Shown in pieces: positions 12,661-23,764 of a stretch of DNA of 64,000 nt. Positions within the stretch are counted from its first letter, which is position 1, and each line of letters begins with the position of its first letter. Origin of the DNA: Dastarcus helophoroides (Eukaryota > Arthropoda > Insecta > Coleoptera > Bothrideridae); contig CM053337.1 in assembly GCA_028583605.1 (NCBI GenBank), forward strand, positions 24,662,162 to 24,726,161. Reading direction: 5' to 3'. Below the pieces are notes generated by a model. The model worked only from the letters and a program-made list of their open reading frames with translations. It was not told the DNA's origin and ran no database searches. The translations under genes were made by a program, and so were the position numbers.

Positions 12661-13831
12661 ACAAAAATAGTACAAAATTCTGGTATCAATAATTTATTTT
12701 TCGGACGTGGTCGGATCTCAGGTCAATGGACCTGTTTTCTTGGCCATCCAGGTCCCGAGATCTGACTTGTCTTAATTTTTATTTATCAGGCAAATAAAAT
12801 GCCTTGTTTTTGCCAACAAGCCTGCTAAAGAAAAGACATGATCGAAAGAATAAGAAACACTATTTAGAGTGGTAGAATGGTCAATGGCAGACGTTGAAAT
12901 TGCAGAGTTGTCCATTCGTCAGAGTATTCACTTCATGAAAATGATGGACTGCAGTCAGTTTGAACATTTAGGGCTTGAGTCAACGGACAATGTTAATTTA
13001 AGATTTTTAATATAATGTATTATCTTTTTTTTTTTACTTTATTAAACGTTAACTTGTTCCTTCGATTAATTTTTTACATAATTCACTGTTATTACTATTA
13101 GATCATTGAAGATATGTTAATTACTTATTGTCACATTATGTAAGACAAATTCTAAACATCCTCCGATTTAGTATCCTAAATGGTAAACAACGTCATCAAG
13201 CTTTTACGTTACAGAAATTTTATTTGCCAATATCTCCGGTTAGACCAAAGATATGGAGTTGCGGTTTTCACTGATATCTAGGGCTTTCAATTCTCTATTT
13301 TAAGGTATTATAATTGACATATCATTCTATTTGATTTTTTTTTAGAAAAAGGGCGAAATTTGTTACCATTTAATATAACGTGCTGTAGCAGCGACAATCA
13401 TTTCAAAATAAAAACATATGAAAGTGTCGTCGATATACTAACTAACACTCCTTTTGGAGAGACTAAATTTGGTAAATTTCATTACGGCTAACTGAAGTAA
13501 ATGGCATTCAAAAAATTTTTTTTTCGATGTCTCCCCACCACTTTATTTTTAGAGATAGAACAAAAAGTGTAATACAAAAACAAGTCAAAATTACTTTGAG
13601 ATTACAATGCATGTATTTTCAATATATCTTAATTAAGCAAATTTTGAAGAAAATCCTAGTTTTCTATTCAGTCCTACGCTTTACGCCACCTAGCGGTCAT
13701 TTTAGAACTTCAAAATAATTTTTCAGCGATTTTTCAGGACCATTATTGTTATTGAAATGTTTTTCCCAAAGCTGTAAAGTGATTCGTTGCCGAGATAAAG
13801 CCGGCGCCCTTTCTTAGTTGGGCACCCGGTA

Positions 13832-16800
13832 CATTCGAAACTTATAATCTTTGTTATTTTAGATTATTCAGCTTTTAAATAGTCCCTCTTGATCAAGCAG
13901 TAGTAATCAGTCAACACCCTTGAGTTTAATCTGCCCTGATAAAGTTTTTCCATCACTGGAATGTCTGCATGAAGCTGGTTTCAGTTCTTATCATTTAGAG
14001 CCCCCCAGAGCCCCCTAATTCGAAGCAATAGCGTCAAGATAGGTGTCTAAAAAATGAATCTTGATCCCCACATTGCAACCCAAAGTTTTTTACTCCAATA
14101 GAAGTTTTTTAACCAAATATCTTTAGATGTCGTTCTTATGGTAAACCAATAAATTTTCAGTTAAATTTTTGAAGCATTTTTATGTTGATTTTTTAAAACA
14201 TTTAATTTTTCTTTAAGCAACAAGTTTTTTATTAATTTTCTTAGTTTGCGGTTCTACTTCTTCACTCATTCTGGGGAATTTCTCTTTGAAATATAAAAAT
14301 TCATTTTTATTGGGACCCATCCCCTATAGAAAAGTTTTGGTAAGCCTAATTCGATATAAGGTGGTGGTAGAAATATACCAGAGAGCTTTACAAGTGTAAA
14401 TGCTTTACAATTTTTTATTTACAAATTAAAGATCCACGTGTAGAACAAACTGTTTCCAAATTTAGATTTTTTCGATCCTTGGTGTCCCATTCACATAAAA
14501 AGTACTGTGATGAGCAGCCGTTTGTGACCATAACCAGTGAGTGTATATAGTTTTGCAAAATTGTCGAATTTTGCTTATCTTTAAAAATTTTCGAAGAATA
14601 ATTTACTTTCGATTTTCAGACCCAATTTGTCTACTTTGTGTTTAAAATTATTTTATTCCAATAAATTTTAACCCCAGCTCGTAGAGTCGACAGGGAAGTG
14701 TTATCAAATTCAAACAACAATTGACCTCAACGTTTTATTACAATAGGTCAACAAATAAATCAACAAAATTTCAAGTTCGCGATTTTCAAGTGTTTTTAAA
14801 CAAAATACAACAAAATAAAGTGAACCTGTTTGTTTCAACTTGTTTAAATTTGCTGGATACAGATCTGAGAGAAATATTTCTTTAGAAAATTAAGAGAATT
14901 CATTAAGCACAAGTAATCTGACATTCTTTGTTTAACTCTTTCGCTCATATATAGTAGGTCAGGTATTAATTTCCCAAAGTTTATTTTAACCCTAATAATT
15001 GCAATATTTTCCCTCAGCTGAGCCATTTAGGTTTGTAATCAAAGATTTTCAAACCAAATGCAGCTAACTTTATACCTGATTATCGGTGGGCGTTTGCTGG
15101 TTAGTTTGTACACAGAGGTTCTCAAACTATTTTCAAGTGTTTGTTTTTTATTCCCCAATTCTTTGGTGTTTTTGTCGCTTCCATATTCAAGCACACTTCA
15201 CATAGCATACAGTTTCCAGCTGAAAGCTTTGAGCTAACAATATCCAAAGGATAATGCTACGAGAAAATGGAGCTCAAGCTTGGAAATGAAGTTGTGATTT
15301 ATCTTAATAAATCAAATTTATAAATGTTGATTCAATCTTACAGATCTCTCGTTCTCTCAATCTTTCTTTCCTTCCTTTGTTAACTTGTTCCTTTGTTTGT
15401 TTTTCTGTTTTTCTCATACCAAACTCAATCACTCGAACTCAAACCAGTGTCATAAAATAGACTAATAATATTGTTCAGATTTCGTAGAACTTTCTGAGCA
15501 GAATTTCCCTTCCAACCCTACATCTACTTCTACGGCTACTAGTCTAATAGAAGGGGCGTTTTCTGGCTTAGAAAGTGGCTAAGCTTGACTTAGCACAAAA
15601 AACATTTAAATTAAAGTTAGAAACTGGCAAGAAGTTCTCATTTCTTTTGTCAAAACATTTCCCTAACGAGAGCTGATGCTGATACTGCTCGTTCACCTAC
15701 GTTAGTACTCCCCATTTGTCAACAGATCTATAAGGCTCTCTTTGGGCCAGGTTGTCTTGTACTATATTTTTGGGATTCAAGCAACCTACGAAGGAGAATC
15801 TGCGAATGAGATAGCACTAGGTGAATACACCAAAACAAGAACTAGGTAAGAGCTCATTGTGGTTTATGCTTCTAGGATGTTAAGGTGTACAATGCCCACG
15901 TTTCTAGAACTTGCAGAACATCATCAGTAAAACCCCAAATATATGTGTTTGCTGCCAGTTACCGGACCTTTGTGGTAATGGGTATAAATTATTTTGGAAC
16001 CCCTGGAAACTCAGGTTCCAACAGCAGAACACTAAGATCGACCTTAAGGAAATGAAAATGTTTGTATGAAGCGAATGCGCTTTATTTCCTTTTCGTTTTC
16101 TTGTCTTTGTATTTTTTTATTTTGATATATTTTTGTTTCCTTTTTTTTTGAAACTGAGACTGGTAGTTGCACCGGTCAGCGGTAGGGTTCTTGGCCCTAT
16201 AATAATTTTCTAACAACGACTTTGTCATTCATTCGGTTTGTTGTGGAGGTTTTGAAATTCCTTTCTTTTTTTTTGTGTACGCCCGCCAACCCCATATTAA
16301 TCAAAATTAAGAACAAGTTTTCTCAAATTTTAGGAAAAGTTAATTAAATATTAAATCATATAAGAGCGAAAAACCATAAAATAAAATCATCGGACAATTT
16401 AAAATTTACTTGCCTATTTTTTTTCCGCAGCAAACATCACACAAATGGCACAAGAACTTCACGTTGAACAGAAATTGTTTTTTTTTTGTGTTCATTCACG
16501 TTAATTAGCACAAATAGAAGCAGTTTTTTTTAAACTCCCGTATTTCGTACTTGTTTTTATAAGTCCGGAAGTTGACCATAATTTCTAAACTAATTTCAGC
16601 GAAGTTCAGGATTTGACTACTTTAAAATTGGTCTTTGGTGTTTTATCTTTTTATTCCCCTAACCTCAACTTCTGGGGACCGAAAGACATCCTCTGCATCT
16701 CGCTAGAGGGCATGAGGATGCAGAACTTCTACTAATTTAAATATTTCTAATCCAAATTAACCCTTAAATAAATTTTGAAAAGGATTCTTAAAGTGCATAT

Positions 16801-17855
16801 CAAACTGCAAACCCACTTTAAATGATACCATCCCCTAATCTTACAAGTTTTACTTCGATAACTGAAATTTAAATAACTTACAATTGTACGTGTTTATAAG
16901 GGCGTTTTTTGAACGTTAAATTCCTCCAGTATACCACCACATGGTCTTCCGAGAGATTTGCTACGGTCTCCGTTATTGACACTTACCCTTATTTATTACT
17001 TTACTTTTCAGCGGTCCTTCAAAACTAACATGTTATTTTACTCAGTTTTGGTAATTAAACTTGAAACAAATCAGGCCTGACAAATAACCCTTATCTAATT
17101 TGTGAACGCTAAGAAATCTGTTTCTCACGCAAAACGTTATTTTACAAAGAATTTTTATAATACAGTATTTGTAGATTTAATATTTCCAAGAAAATATTGA
17201 ATAAAATTCAATTAAATAAAACCAACGAGGAAATAAACAGTTTAGTAGAACTCGACTCACCACAGTACCCAAATTTTAATGATAAAAAAGACTTCAAATG
17301 AAAAATTAATATGATAATGATAATATGTTTCATTTCTGATAAAAATTTTTAAGATGTAAGTAATATATGAACCTAAATAAAAACCAACAGTATTTGGGAA
17401 GACTACATTTCCAAAAATAAAGTTTACCTTGTTACAAGAAAACTGGGAGTGATGAATGATTTCATGATGGGGGTAGGTAGTCCAAACACAATTACCTACC
17501 AGAGTTTGTGTGACAAAGTCATAACTAAGATCCAATATCAACTAACTATTTTAAAATCTAAATTGTATCTTTAGAAACCTACGAGATTAGGGGGGAATAG
17601 TCATTTCTTACTCATTGTGAGCTGCACCTTTAAGACCATTGAATGAATTTTTTTTTAAATAATATTTGGTATTCTTAGAGGTGGCTCTTTCAAATGATAC
17701 CTCATACAATATACTAACAGAAGCTTGCTTTTTCGGGGACCGAATTAACCCTCTATTGTTTTGTGATTTTTTTTCCAATCGTTGACTAGCGGTATATAGG
17801 TGGGTCATTGAGAGCTTGGGCTGTACAAAATTTTAATTTATTACGTTACATGGCA
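13832..17855. other. Intergenic, no gene seen
   Basis: About 4 kb of mixed-composition, apparently non-repetitive DNA. I found no domain, convincing splice pair, tRNA or other RNA gene. The first exon(s) of the ZC2HC1-type gene must lie upstream of 23090 and could be anywhere here or outside the window. Confidence 0.35.
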
Positions 17856-17859
17856 AAAT

Positions 17860-19085
17860 TATTATTGTATGGCCACATGGCAAGGATTCACTAAATATAT
17901 TTTTGGAACACCTAAACAGTTTACATTCTTCCATTAACTTCACTAGGGAAATCGAAACCAACGGTTCTCTTCCTTTTCTTGACGTACTGATCACCAAACG
18001 GTCGCATCTCTCATTCCGTTTATCGAAAACCCACCCATTCTAATCATTATTTGCATGCGGGGTCCCTCATCACCCTTCCCAAAAACGTTCTGTCATAAAT
18101 TCACTGGTTTCACGAGTTGTAACAACCGATAAATCTTTCAGACGAGTTGAACAAAATTCATTTCAACCTCCGCAACAATGGTTACAAATCGCACGACATT
18201 GAAACTGTCATTAAACGACATCTTTAACTTACCCCTCATCCTTCACAAAATTCAATAGTTTCTTCTAAAGCCTTTCTTCCCTATATTAACGGAGTAACAG
18301 ATCAAATCGAAAAATTATTGAGAAAACACAACCTAACCTAACCCATTTTTTTATCATCCTCAAAAATCCAACAGCTCCTCCCATCTCCCAAAGATAAAAT
18401 TTCATCCTTTCGTTCTAATGATGTGTACAGGGTTTCTTGTTCTTGTGGTTCGGGGCACATCGGAGAAACGGCGCAATTATTTAAGACTCGAATATCTGAG
18501 CACCAAAGATGTCTTAAGTCTGATTTATTTTCGCAATCAACCATTGCGGAACATCAACATGAGACTGGACATAGGATTCTTCTTGATAATATTTCAATTA
18601 TATCCAATATTTCCAATTACTATAATAGGAAGATACGCGAGGCCATTGAAATCCAAAGATTCCCCAAAAACATCAACAGAGACGACGGTTACATGCTTTC
18701 CTCCATTTGGAAACCAACCATCGGAAATCTTCGGGAATGATCGCGCAGACGACTGGTAGTATATAAAGTTCCCTTTCTTTCTTTCCCCTCAGAAGAGTTT
18801 CGCCTCTGATATGGTGGACATACTGAGTTACCGTGCTCTTCTGTCTAAACTTTCTTATCCTTTGTACCAAATTTTCAATTCAGAAGAGTTTTTCCTCTGC
18901 TATGGTGGACATACTGAGTTACCATGCTCTGATGTTTTGAAATTGGCCATTTTTCATTTTGTATGTTTCCTTGCATTTTTTTTTTTCATTTATTGTTTTT
19001 TTGTTCCTGAAGAAGCCCCCTACGATGGTGGACGAAACGTCGAACACTTTTAGTAGTTCTTTGACACGTTCGAATCCCGGAAGAA
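17860..19085 (+). mobile_element. Degenerate Penelope-like retroelement
   Basis: From about 17896 the translation reads FLEHLNSLHSSINFT, then GSLPFLDVLITKR, a conserved block in the C-terminal part of Penelope-like reverse transcriptases. In-frame stops and frameshifts follow, then LPKNVLS and a basic segment. A GIY-YIG endonuclease frame comes next (18402-18740). After that there are two near copies of GTGGACATACTGAGTTACC (about 18811 and 18904) and a terminal motif CCTGAAGAAGCC ... GGACGAAACGTCG (about 19008-19045). Such elements copy through RNA and integrate with their own endonuclease. This copy is 5'-truncated and cannot encode a full protein. Confidence 0.8.
18402..18740 (+). pseudogene. 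GIY-YIG endonuclease domain of Penelope-like element
   Basis: An open frame of about 110 codons carries the domain. DVYRVSCSCGSGHIGET is in the position of the GIY...YIG motif, with a Cys-x-Cys between the strands. TRISEHQRCLK holds the conserved Arg and His, STIAEHQHETGH follows, then REAIEIQRFP with the catalytic-type Glu, and finally DGYMLSSIWKP near the end. GIY has become DVY and YIG has become HIG. Degenerate versions of this motif are common in this family, so activity cannot be judged. The domain normally nicks the target DNA to prime reverse transcription. The upstream RT portion is broken, so I treat this as part of a dead element whose EN frame survives. Confidence 0.8.
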
Positions 19086-19089
19086 GTAT

Positions 19090-19380
19090 ATCCTGTAAGA
19101 AGTCAATATACAGTGAATTCTCTTTAAAGCGGACACCCGTCCGTATATGGGAGGTATCCGTTCATGAGACGTGGTAACCATAATTTTTTTACTGATTATT
19201 TTCGTCTCTTCAGACATGGTGGAGACAACAAAGCTTAGAAATTTCAATTTTTTTCTTCGAAGTTTTGACTTTAGGGAATGTACCGTTAAACTTGGATTTT
19301 TTATTATTTCTTTTAAATTTAAATTCAACACTTTAAGAACAATTGGAAATTTCGAATTTAACATCCAAATTTTTAGAATA
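19090..19380. other. Possible single end of a pogo/Tc1-like repeat
   Basis: The sequence TACAGTGAATTCTCTTTAAA followed by GCGGACACC (from about 19108) resembles one terminus of pogo/Tigger-type MITEs. I could not find the matching inverted end, so only a partial element is suggested. Confidence 0.35.
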
Positions 19381-20556
19381 AAGCCATAAGTGCGAAAAAA
19401 ATTGAAAAAGACAAAAATGTTGTCATTTTCAAAAAATGGTAACAACCTTTTGTTGCACTTTTGAAAAAACTTATATTCTTTACAAAAACGTAACCTATTC
19501 AGGATCTTAACTTTAAACTAGGAATTTTCCCTTTTTAACTTCAAAGTTTAAAATTTCGTGATTTAAATTTGAATTTTCAAGAAACAATTTTTAAATCTTG
19601 AAGTAAATTAGAATATTCAGGCTTAAATTGAATATATTGGGAAAACGGTAGATACTTAGAATTCCATTTAAATATTCAAAGTTTCGAGAAGAGAATCTAA
19701 AGGTTTATTTAGAGAGAAAATTTTCTAAAAAAAGTTTTAAAGTAAAAATTTAAAAATATCAAAATTATGAAAGCTTTGAACATTTTCGCTGTAGATCTTG
19801 ACGTTTTTTCATAATTTTAAATTTAAATTTAAAATTTGTAAACATTTTCATAAACTTTCCCTTTAAAATCGAAAATTTAGGATTAAAACTGAAATTCTAG
19901 AAAAAAATATTTGGACCAAATTCTCAAATACTAAAAAGATACTTTTCCAGACAAGTTTACAATGGAACCTAAAGTAAACATCTTTGGATTAAACTCAAAA
20001 TTTCTTACTTTCGAATATTCAATCTTAAATTCAAAATTTTAAACAAAATGGCAAATTTAAGATTAAACTAAAGAAAATAAAGTTAAAGGTCCAGGAAATA
20101 AAAATTTTTGACAAGTAATTCGAGATATTTTTAGAAATGTTTCCAATATTCTTTAAAAATTTTAACTTTTTTGGGAGTTTCAAATTTAAAATCAAAATCT
20201 CTATTTTTTTTTATTGGAAAATGTAAGGTCGAAATTCCGAGGAACAAGTTCAAATATTGAAATAAAACTTTCTATTTCGACATGAACATGACATTTCCTG
20301 AAAATTTCGAGTTTAAAGTCAATCTCAAATTAATACTTAAGTTTTGCAAATTCTTTCCTAAAATGTACACTTTAAAATTGAAATTTCCAAAACGTAGTAG
20401 AAATTGTAAAATTTCCAGAAAGTTGTTTAAAAAAAGGAAGAATTCGAAAAAGGGTTAAAACAAAATTTGGAATTTTCAAATTTTTTCCCTAATCTTCGAG
20501 CATTAAGATCAAAATTTTTATAAAATAGTCGAATTTACAACATTTTTAATGTTTTT

Positions 20557-20929
20557 TATATATCTTCACATTTTTTTTAATTCAAATTTAATCTTAAAGT
20601 TTCTAATTATTTTCTTAAATTGTGACTTTAAAATCGAAAATTTTTGATTAATGTCTTAATCCAGGAAAAATTCTAAAGGACGATATTTAACATTTAAAAA
20701 AAACTAGATATTTGGAGTGTAAAGTTAAGATTTTACCTCGAAAGTAAAATCTTAACTTTACACTCCAAATATCTAGTTTTTTTTAAATGTTAAATATCGT
20801 CCTTCAGAATTTTTCCTGGATTAAGACATCATCAAAAATCAAAAATTTTCGATTTTAAAGTCACAATTTAAGAAAATAATTAGAAACTTTAAGATTAAAT
20901 TTGATTTAAAAAAAATGTGAAGATATATA
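20557..20929. repeat. Near-perfect long inverted repeat (hairpin)
   Basis: Arms 20557-20736 and 20744-20929 are close to exact reverse complements around a 7-base loop (CTCGAAA). The innermost stem is GTAAAATCTTAACTTTACAC and its complement. The outer ends are TATATATCTTCACA and TGTGAAGATATATA. Only a few mismatches and a roughly 6-base length difference are visible over about 180 bp. The degree of match stands out against the degenerate surroundings and implies a recent event or repair between the arms. Confidence 0.9.
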
Positions 20930-21279
20930 AAGTAAAGATTTCGAGATTAAAAGTGAACACATAGGAATTAAAGGCAAGAAATCTTTGGGTTTTCTACATA
21001 AGAGTTTTTTGAAATTAACTTTAAAGTTAAATTGTTGAGAAGAAACTTTCAAATCTCCAAATTTCGACTTTAAGTTCAAAATATGACGTTTTGCGGTTCT
21101 GAAAATGTTCATTTTTCTCTTTAAATTACAACGCAATGTTAATAAAAATGTTGAGAAGGTTATTCTTGGGAAATTCTAAAAAAGTATTTCTTGTAAGTTG
21201 AACTGAATTTTAAATTCTGAGAGGAACGTTTTTACAAATTGCGATTTTTTTTCTCAAATTTTGCCTCTCACAAAATTAG

Positions 21280-21563
21280 ACCTTTAAAAATTTTGATTTT
21301 TTTTCGAATTTCGGACATTTTTCGAGCTTCTGAGAAAAATTAGGTTTTCATTTTTAATATGATTTACCGAAAATTTCGACTCTTCTAATTTTTCTCAAAA
21401 TTCGACTCCCAGTCATTTCAACCTTTGGCCTTTGAAAATTTTGATTTTTTTCAAATTTCGGACATTTTTCCAGTTTCTGAGAAAAATTAGGTTTTCATTT
21501 TTAATATGATTTAATAAAAATTTCTAATTTTTCTCAAAATTCGGCTCCCAGTAATTTCAACTC
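21280..21563. repeat. Tandem duplication, about 149-bp unit
   Basis: The block starting CCTTTAAAAATTTTGATTTT, through TTTCGGACATTTTTC and GAGAAAAATTAGG, to CTCCCAGTCATTTCAAC repeats at about 21429 with small changes. It is an ordinary local duplication within the array. Confidence 0.8.
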
Positions 21564-22010
21564 GCTCCTCAAAACTCATGTTATTCTGAAAATTCGGTAT
21601 ATTCCATTTTTGAACATCTTCATTTAAAATTAAATTTTTCCTAAAAATTTCGACTGTTTCACATAATTCGTTTATTTTTCTAAAATTGAATAGAAATTTT
21701 ACCATAAATTTGGAAGTTTGACAATAATATTTATAGGAAATTTTGAGAGAAAGATTTCTTGTAAATTTCAAGAATGTGTTAAAATTTAAATAAATTAAAA
21801 ATTCTAAGAGATATATTTTTAAAAGTTGCAATATTTTTTTATCCAAATCCGACTTGTTCCGGCAATAACCACTTTTTTCACAAAAATTGACTTTTGAAAA
21901 TTTTGTCCTTTTTTTTGAAATTTCCACTTTTTAGAAAATTTGATATTTTTTGAAGGTTTCCGAAAAGTTTTTAGGTTTGGTTCTTTTTTAAAATTTCGAA
22001 TTTAAATATG

Positions 22011-22489
22011 AAAATTCCCCAGTTCCTGTAGTTTTTGGGTGAAAAATACGTATATTATTACTCAGCCGGAAGTTTTTTTTTGTCCATGAATTTTTCAGAA
22101 TTATTGTTTCCCCTCTTAAAGGAAATCCTGCCTACTCCCATGAATAAGCCTTTTTATATGCTGCAAATGAAAAGGGAAGCTAAACATTCTTCTCCTGTAA
22201 ATGTCAAATTTTGTTAATACGCCGGTCTGTTAAGAACTCTATTTTCAGTTGCAATTTCGTTTGATGTTTTTAGCTTGTGATTAGCTTTCATGGAGGATTG
22301 CAATTTGCTAAAATAGATATCAACTTGTCAACAAATACCAAGGTTTGAATCATTTTACAATTAATTAAGACCAGATTGGAAAACAATGATGCGTGGGGCA
22401 TGATCTTGACTCACGGGTCGAGAAATACTAACATTTATCTATAATTATTTTCTTCTTATAAGGAAGCAACGACATTAGAACTTCCTTTC
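22011..22489. other. Intergenic, possible promoter of the small peptide gene
   Basis: Mixed-composition DNA outside the arrays. A polypyrimidine tract followed by AG (TTTTCTTCTTATAAG, ending 22462) lies 27 bases upstream of the candidate ATG at 22490. It could be a splice acceptor for an untranslated first exon. No other feature is supported. Confidence 0.3.
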
Positions 22490-22609
22490 ATGAAGACCTT
22501 GAATATCAGTAGATCAACGGTTTTATTGGCAATTGTTGTCGTCTTGGTTTTCATTTCTAAAGAATTTGAAGGAAATGCCCAGTGGAATGGAACTAATAGC
22601 TTGACATAA
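22490..22609 (+). CDS. Candidate 39-residue secreted peptide
   Basis: I do not recognise this gene. The ATG at 22490 opens a 39-codon frame ending in TAA at 22607-22609. The product begins MKTLNISRSTVLLAIVVVLV, a basic start followed by an uninterrupted hydrophobic core, which is the layout of a signal peptide. About 15-18 polar residues follow, ending NAQWNGTNSLT with one N-glycosylation sequon (NGT). A possible splice acceptor ends at 22462, just upstream, so a non-coding first exon is conceivable. In favour: it lies in a rare patch of non-repetitive DNA between arrays. Against: it is very short, so chance is a real alternative. It might also be the first coding exon of a longer, spliced gene. 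Confidence 0.3.
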   Translation: MKTLNISRSTVLLAIVVVLVFISKEFEGNAQWNGTNSLT

Positions 22610-23089
22610 TTATGGTAATTTGTTTACAACTAAGAGCTTCTGATATAAAGAATTATACTCGTGGTTGCAGACAAGGCAACGTGCAAAAACTTTTTCGATG
22701 AATTTTAATAATATAATGTAATAGATTAATTGCTTCTTAACTAATAAACTATAATTTATAATAAGTTTTAAAGAATTCCACAGGGTAAGGGGTTAAAAAT
22801 ATCAATTAGGTTAATTGTCGACAGAATGGATCAAAATATCGAACTGAAATATTAGACATGGATTCCATTGACACAGTCAGAGATCAAGATGCATTTTACA
22901 ATGTTTCACAAATATTATAACATTCCCTCTGATGTATTAATGATAGTATAAACTAATGACACTTTAAACTAATTATCTCTTCCTCTCGAAGATTATTGCT
23001 ATGTATGGAGAAACCCTTTAGACATCTTTCTTCATCTTTAAATGACACTCAAGTTGAATCAACGCTTCTAACACTCATATTTTTTCCAG
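22610..23089. other. Upstream intron of the ZC2HC1-type gene (3' end)
   Basis: The stretch ends in TATTTTTTCCAG, a good splice acceptor directly before the first visible ZC2HC1 exon. No other gene is evident. Confidence 0.5.
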
Positions 23090-23764
23090 GCTAGATTCCA
23101 GCAAAAGCAGATGCAAGAAAAGGAAGAAAAACTCCTAAAACTCTACGAAAATCAGCAGATGAGGGCGTTCGAAAAAGTGGGAAGAGGAAGCGCCGGAAGT
23201 AACGGCAGCGTGACCTCAACAGGGGGCGGCAAAGTGCGCCAAATGTTCGACGAGAGGCGGCAAAAAGCCGGAATCGACCGCAGTTATCCTTTAGAACCAC
23301 TGGGTGCCAAATCAAATAATAAAGTCAGGGGCGGCAGCGTCGACCGACTCAGGAACAGTACCACAAATAGCAGAACGGTCGTCAAGTCCACAGTTCAAAA
23401 AAGCGTCAGCCAGGTTCGAAATGGGAAGCCGGTGGTTAATAGGCGGGAAGTAGTTCAGAAGATATATAATAACAATAACGGGGACGCTACTTACGAGGAA
23501 AAAACCTTTAGTGATAATAATGTCGATAATCCTAATCTTAGCAAGTCTCATAAGGACATAGTGGCCATGATGAATAGGCATAATCTTAAGGATAACTTGG
23601 AGAATGAAGAAATGCCCGATGGTGCTTTCGATGGTACTTTCGTTAGTGGAAAACTTGCAAATTTGGGGGGAAAGCTTCCCAGCCAAAACGGAATTATTAA
23701 TAAACCTATTACGGTTCGGGATGGGGTCGGTGTAAACAACCACTCGCCACTTGTCTCAAAATCG
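23090..23764 (+). CDS. ZC2HC1-type gene, first visible exon
   Basis: This exon has 225 codons. The acceptor is TTTTTTCCAG (AG at 23088-23089) and the donor GTAAGT begins at 23765. The start after the AG reads ARFQQKQMQ in phase 0; the first ATG at 23111 is internal to the coiled coil and is not preferred as the start. The exon is more GC-rich than its surroundings. It holds the Ser/Gly linker, MFDERRQK and an Asn-rich stretch (YNNNNGDATYEEKTF). Confidence 0.9.

Larger units (their letters stand above)
6935..13829. mobile_element. Giant nested foldback (palindromic) DNA element
   Basis: The two ends are inverted copies: CCGGGTGGCCAATTAAGAAA at the left and its near complement (CTTAGTTGGGCACCCGG) at the right, each bordered by TA. 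The inverted similarity continues inward. 6935-7390 pairs with about 13390-13829 (including the shared GTGATTCGTTGC / GCAACGAATCAC segment). 9204-9900 pairs with about 12720-13385. The minisatellite halves 9955-11240 and 11260-12660 are also mutually inverted. A second foldback element (7391-9201) has inserted into the left arm. Without it the element is about 5.1 kb with arms of roughly 2.5 kb. No transposase is seen, so it is probably mobilised in trans. TA duplication suggests, but does not prove, a Tc1/mariner-type relationship. Confidence 0.8.
19381..22010. repeat. A/T-rich degenerate array
   Basis: Loose repeats of AAATTTAAATTCGAAATTTT-type words on both strands. No gene is supported. 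It contains the long hairpin at 20557-20929 and a tandem duplication at 21280-21563, described separately. The element boundaries are not visible. Confidence 0.6.

Noticed and set aside
19065..19085. CGTTCGAATCCCGG, resembling a tRNA B box
   Set aside because: There is no cloverleaf, A box or acceptor stem around it. It lies at the end of the Penelope-like remnant.
18811..19177. Open frames downstream of the GIY-YIG domain as separate genes
   Set aside because: They overlap the non-coding 3' repeat region of the Penelope-like element, which contains direct repeats, and have no domain.
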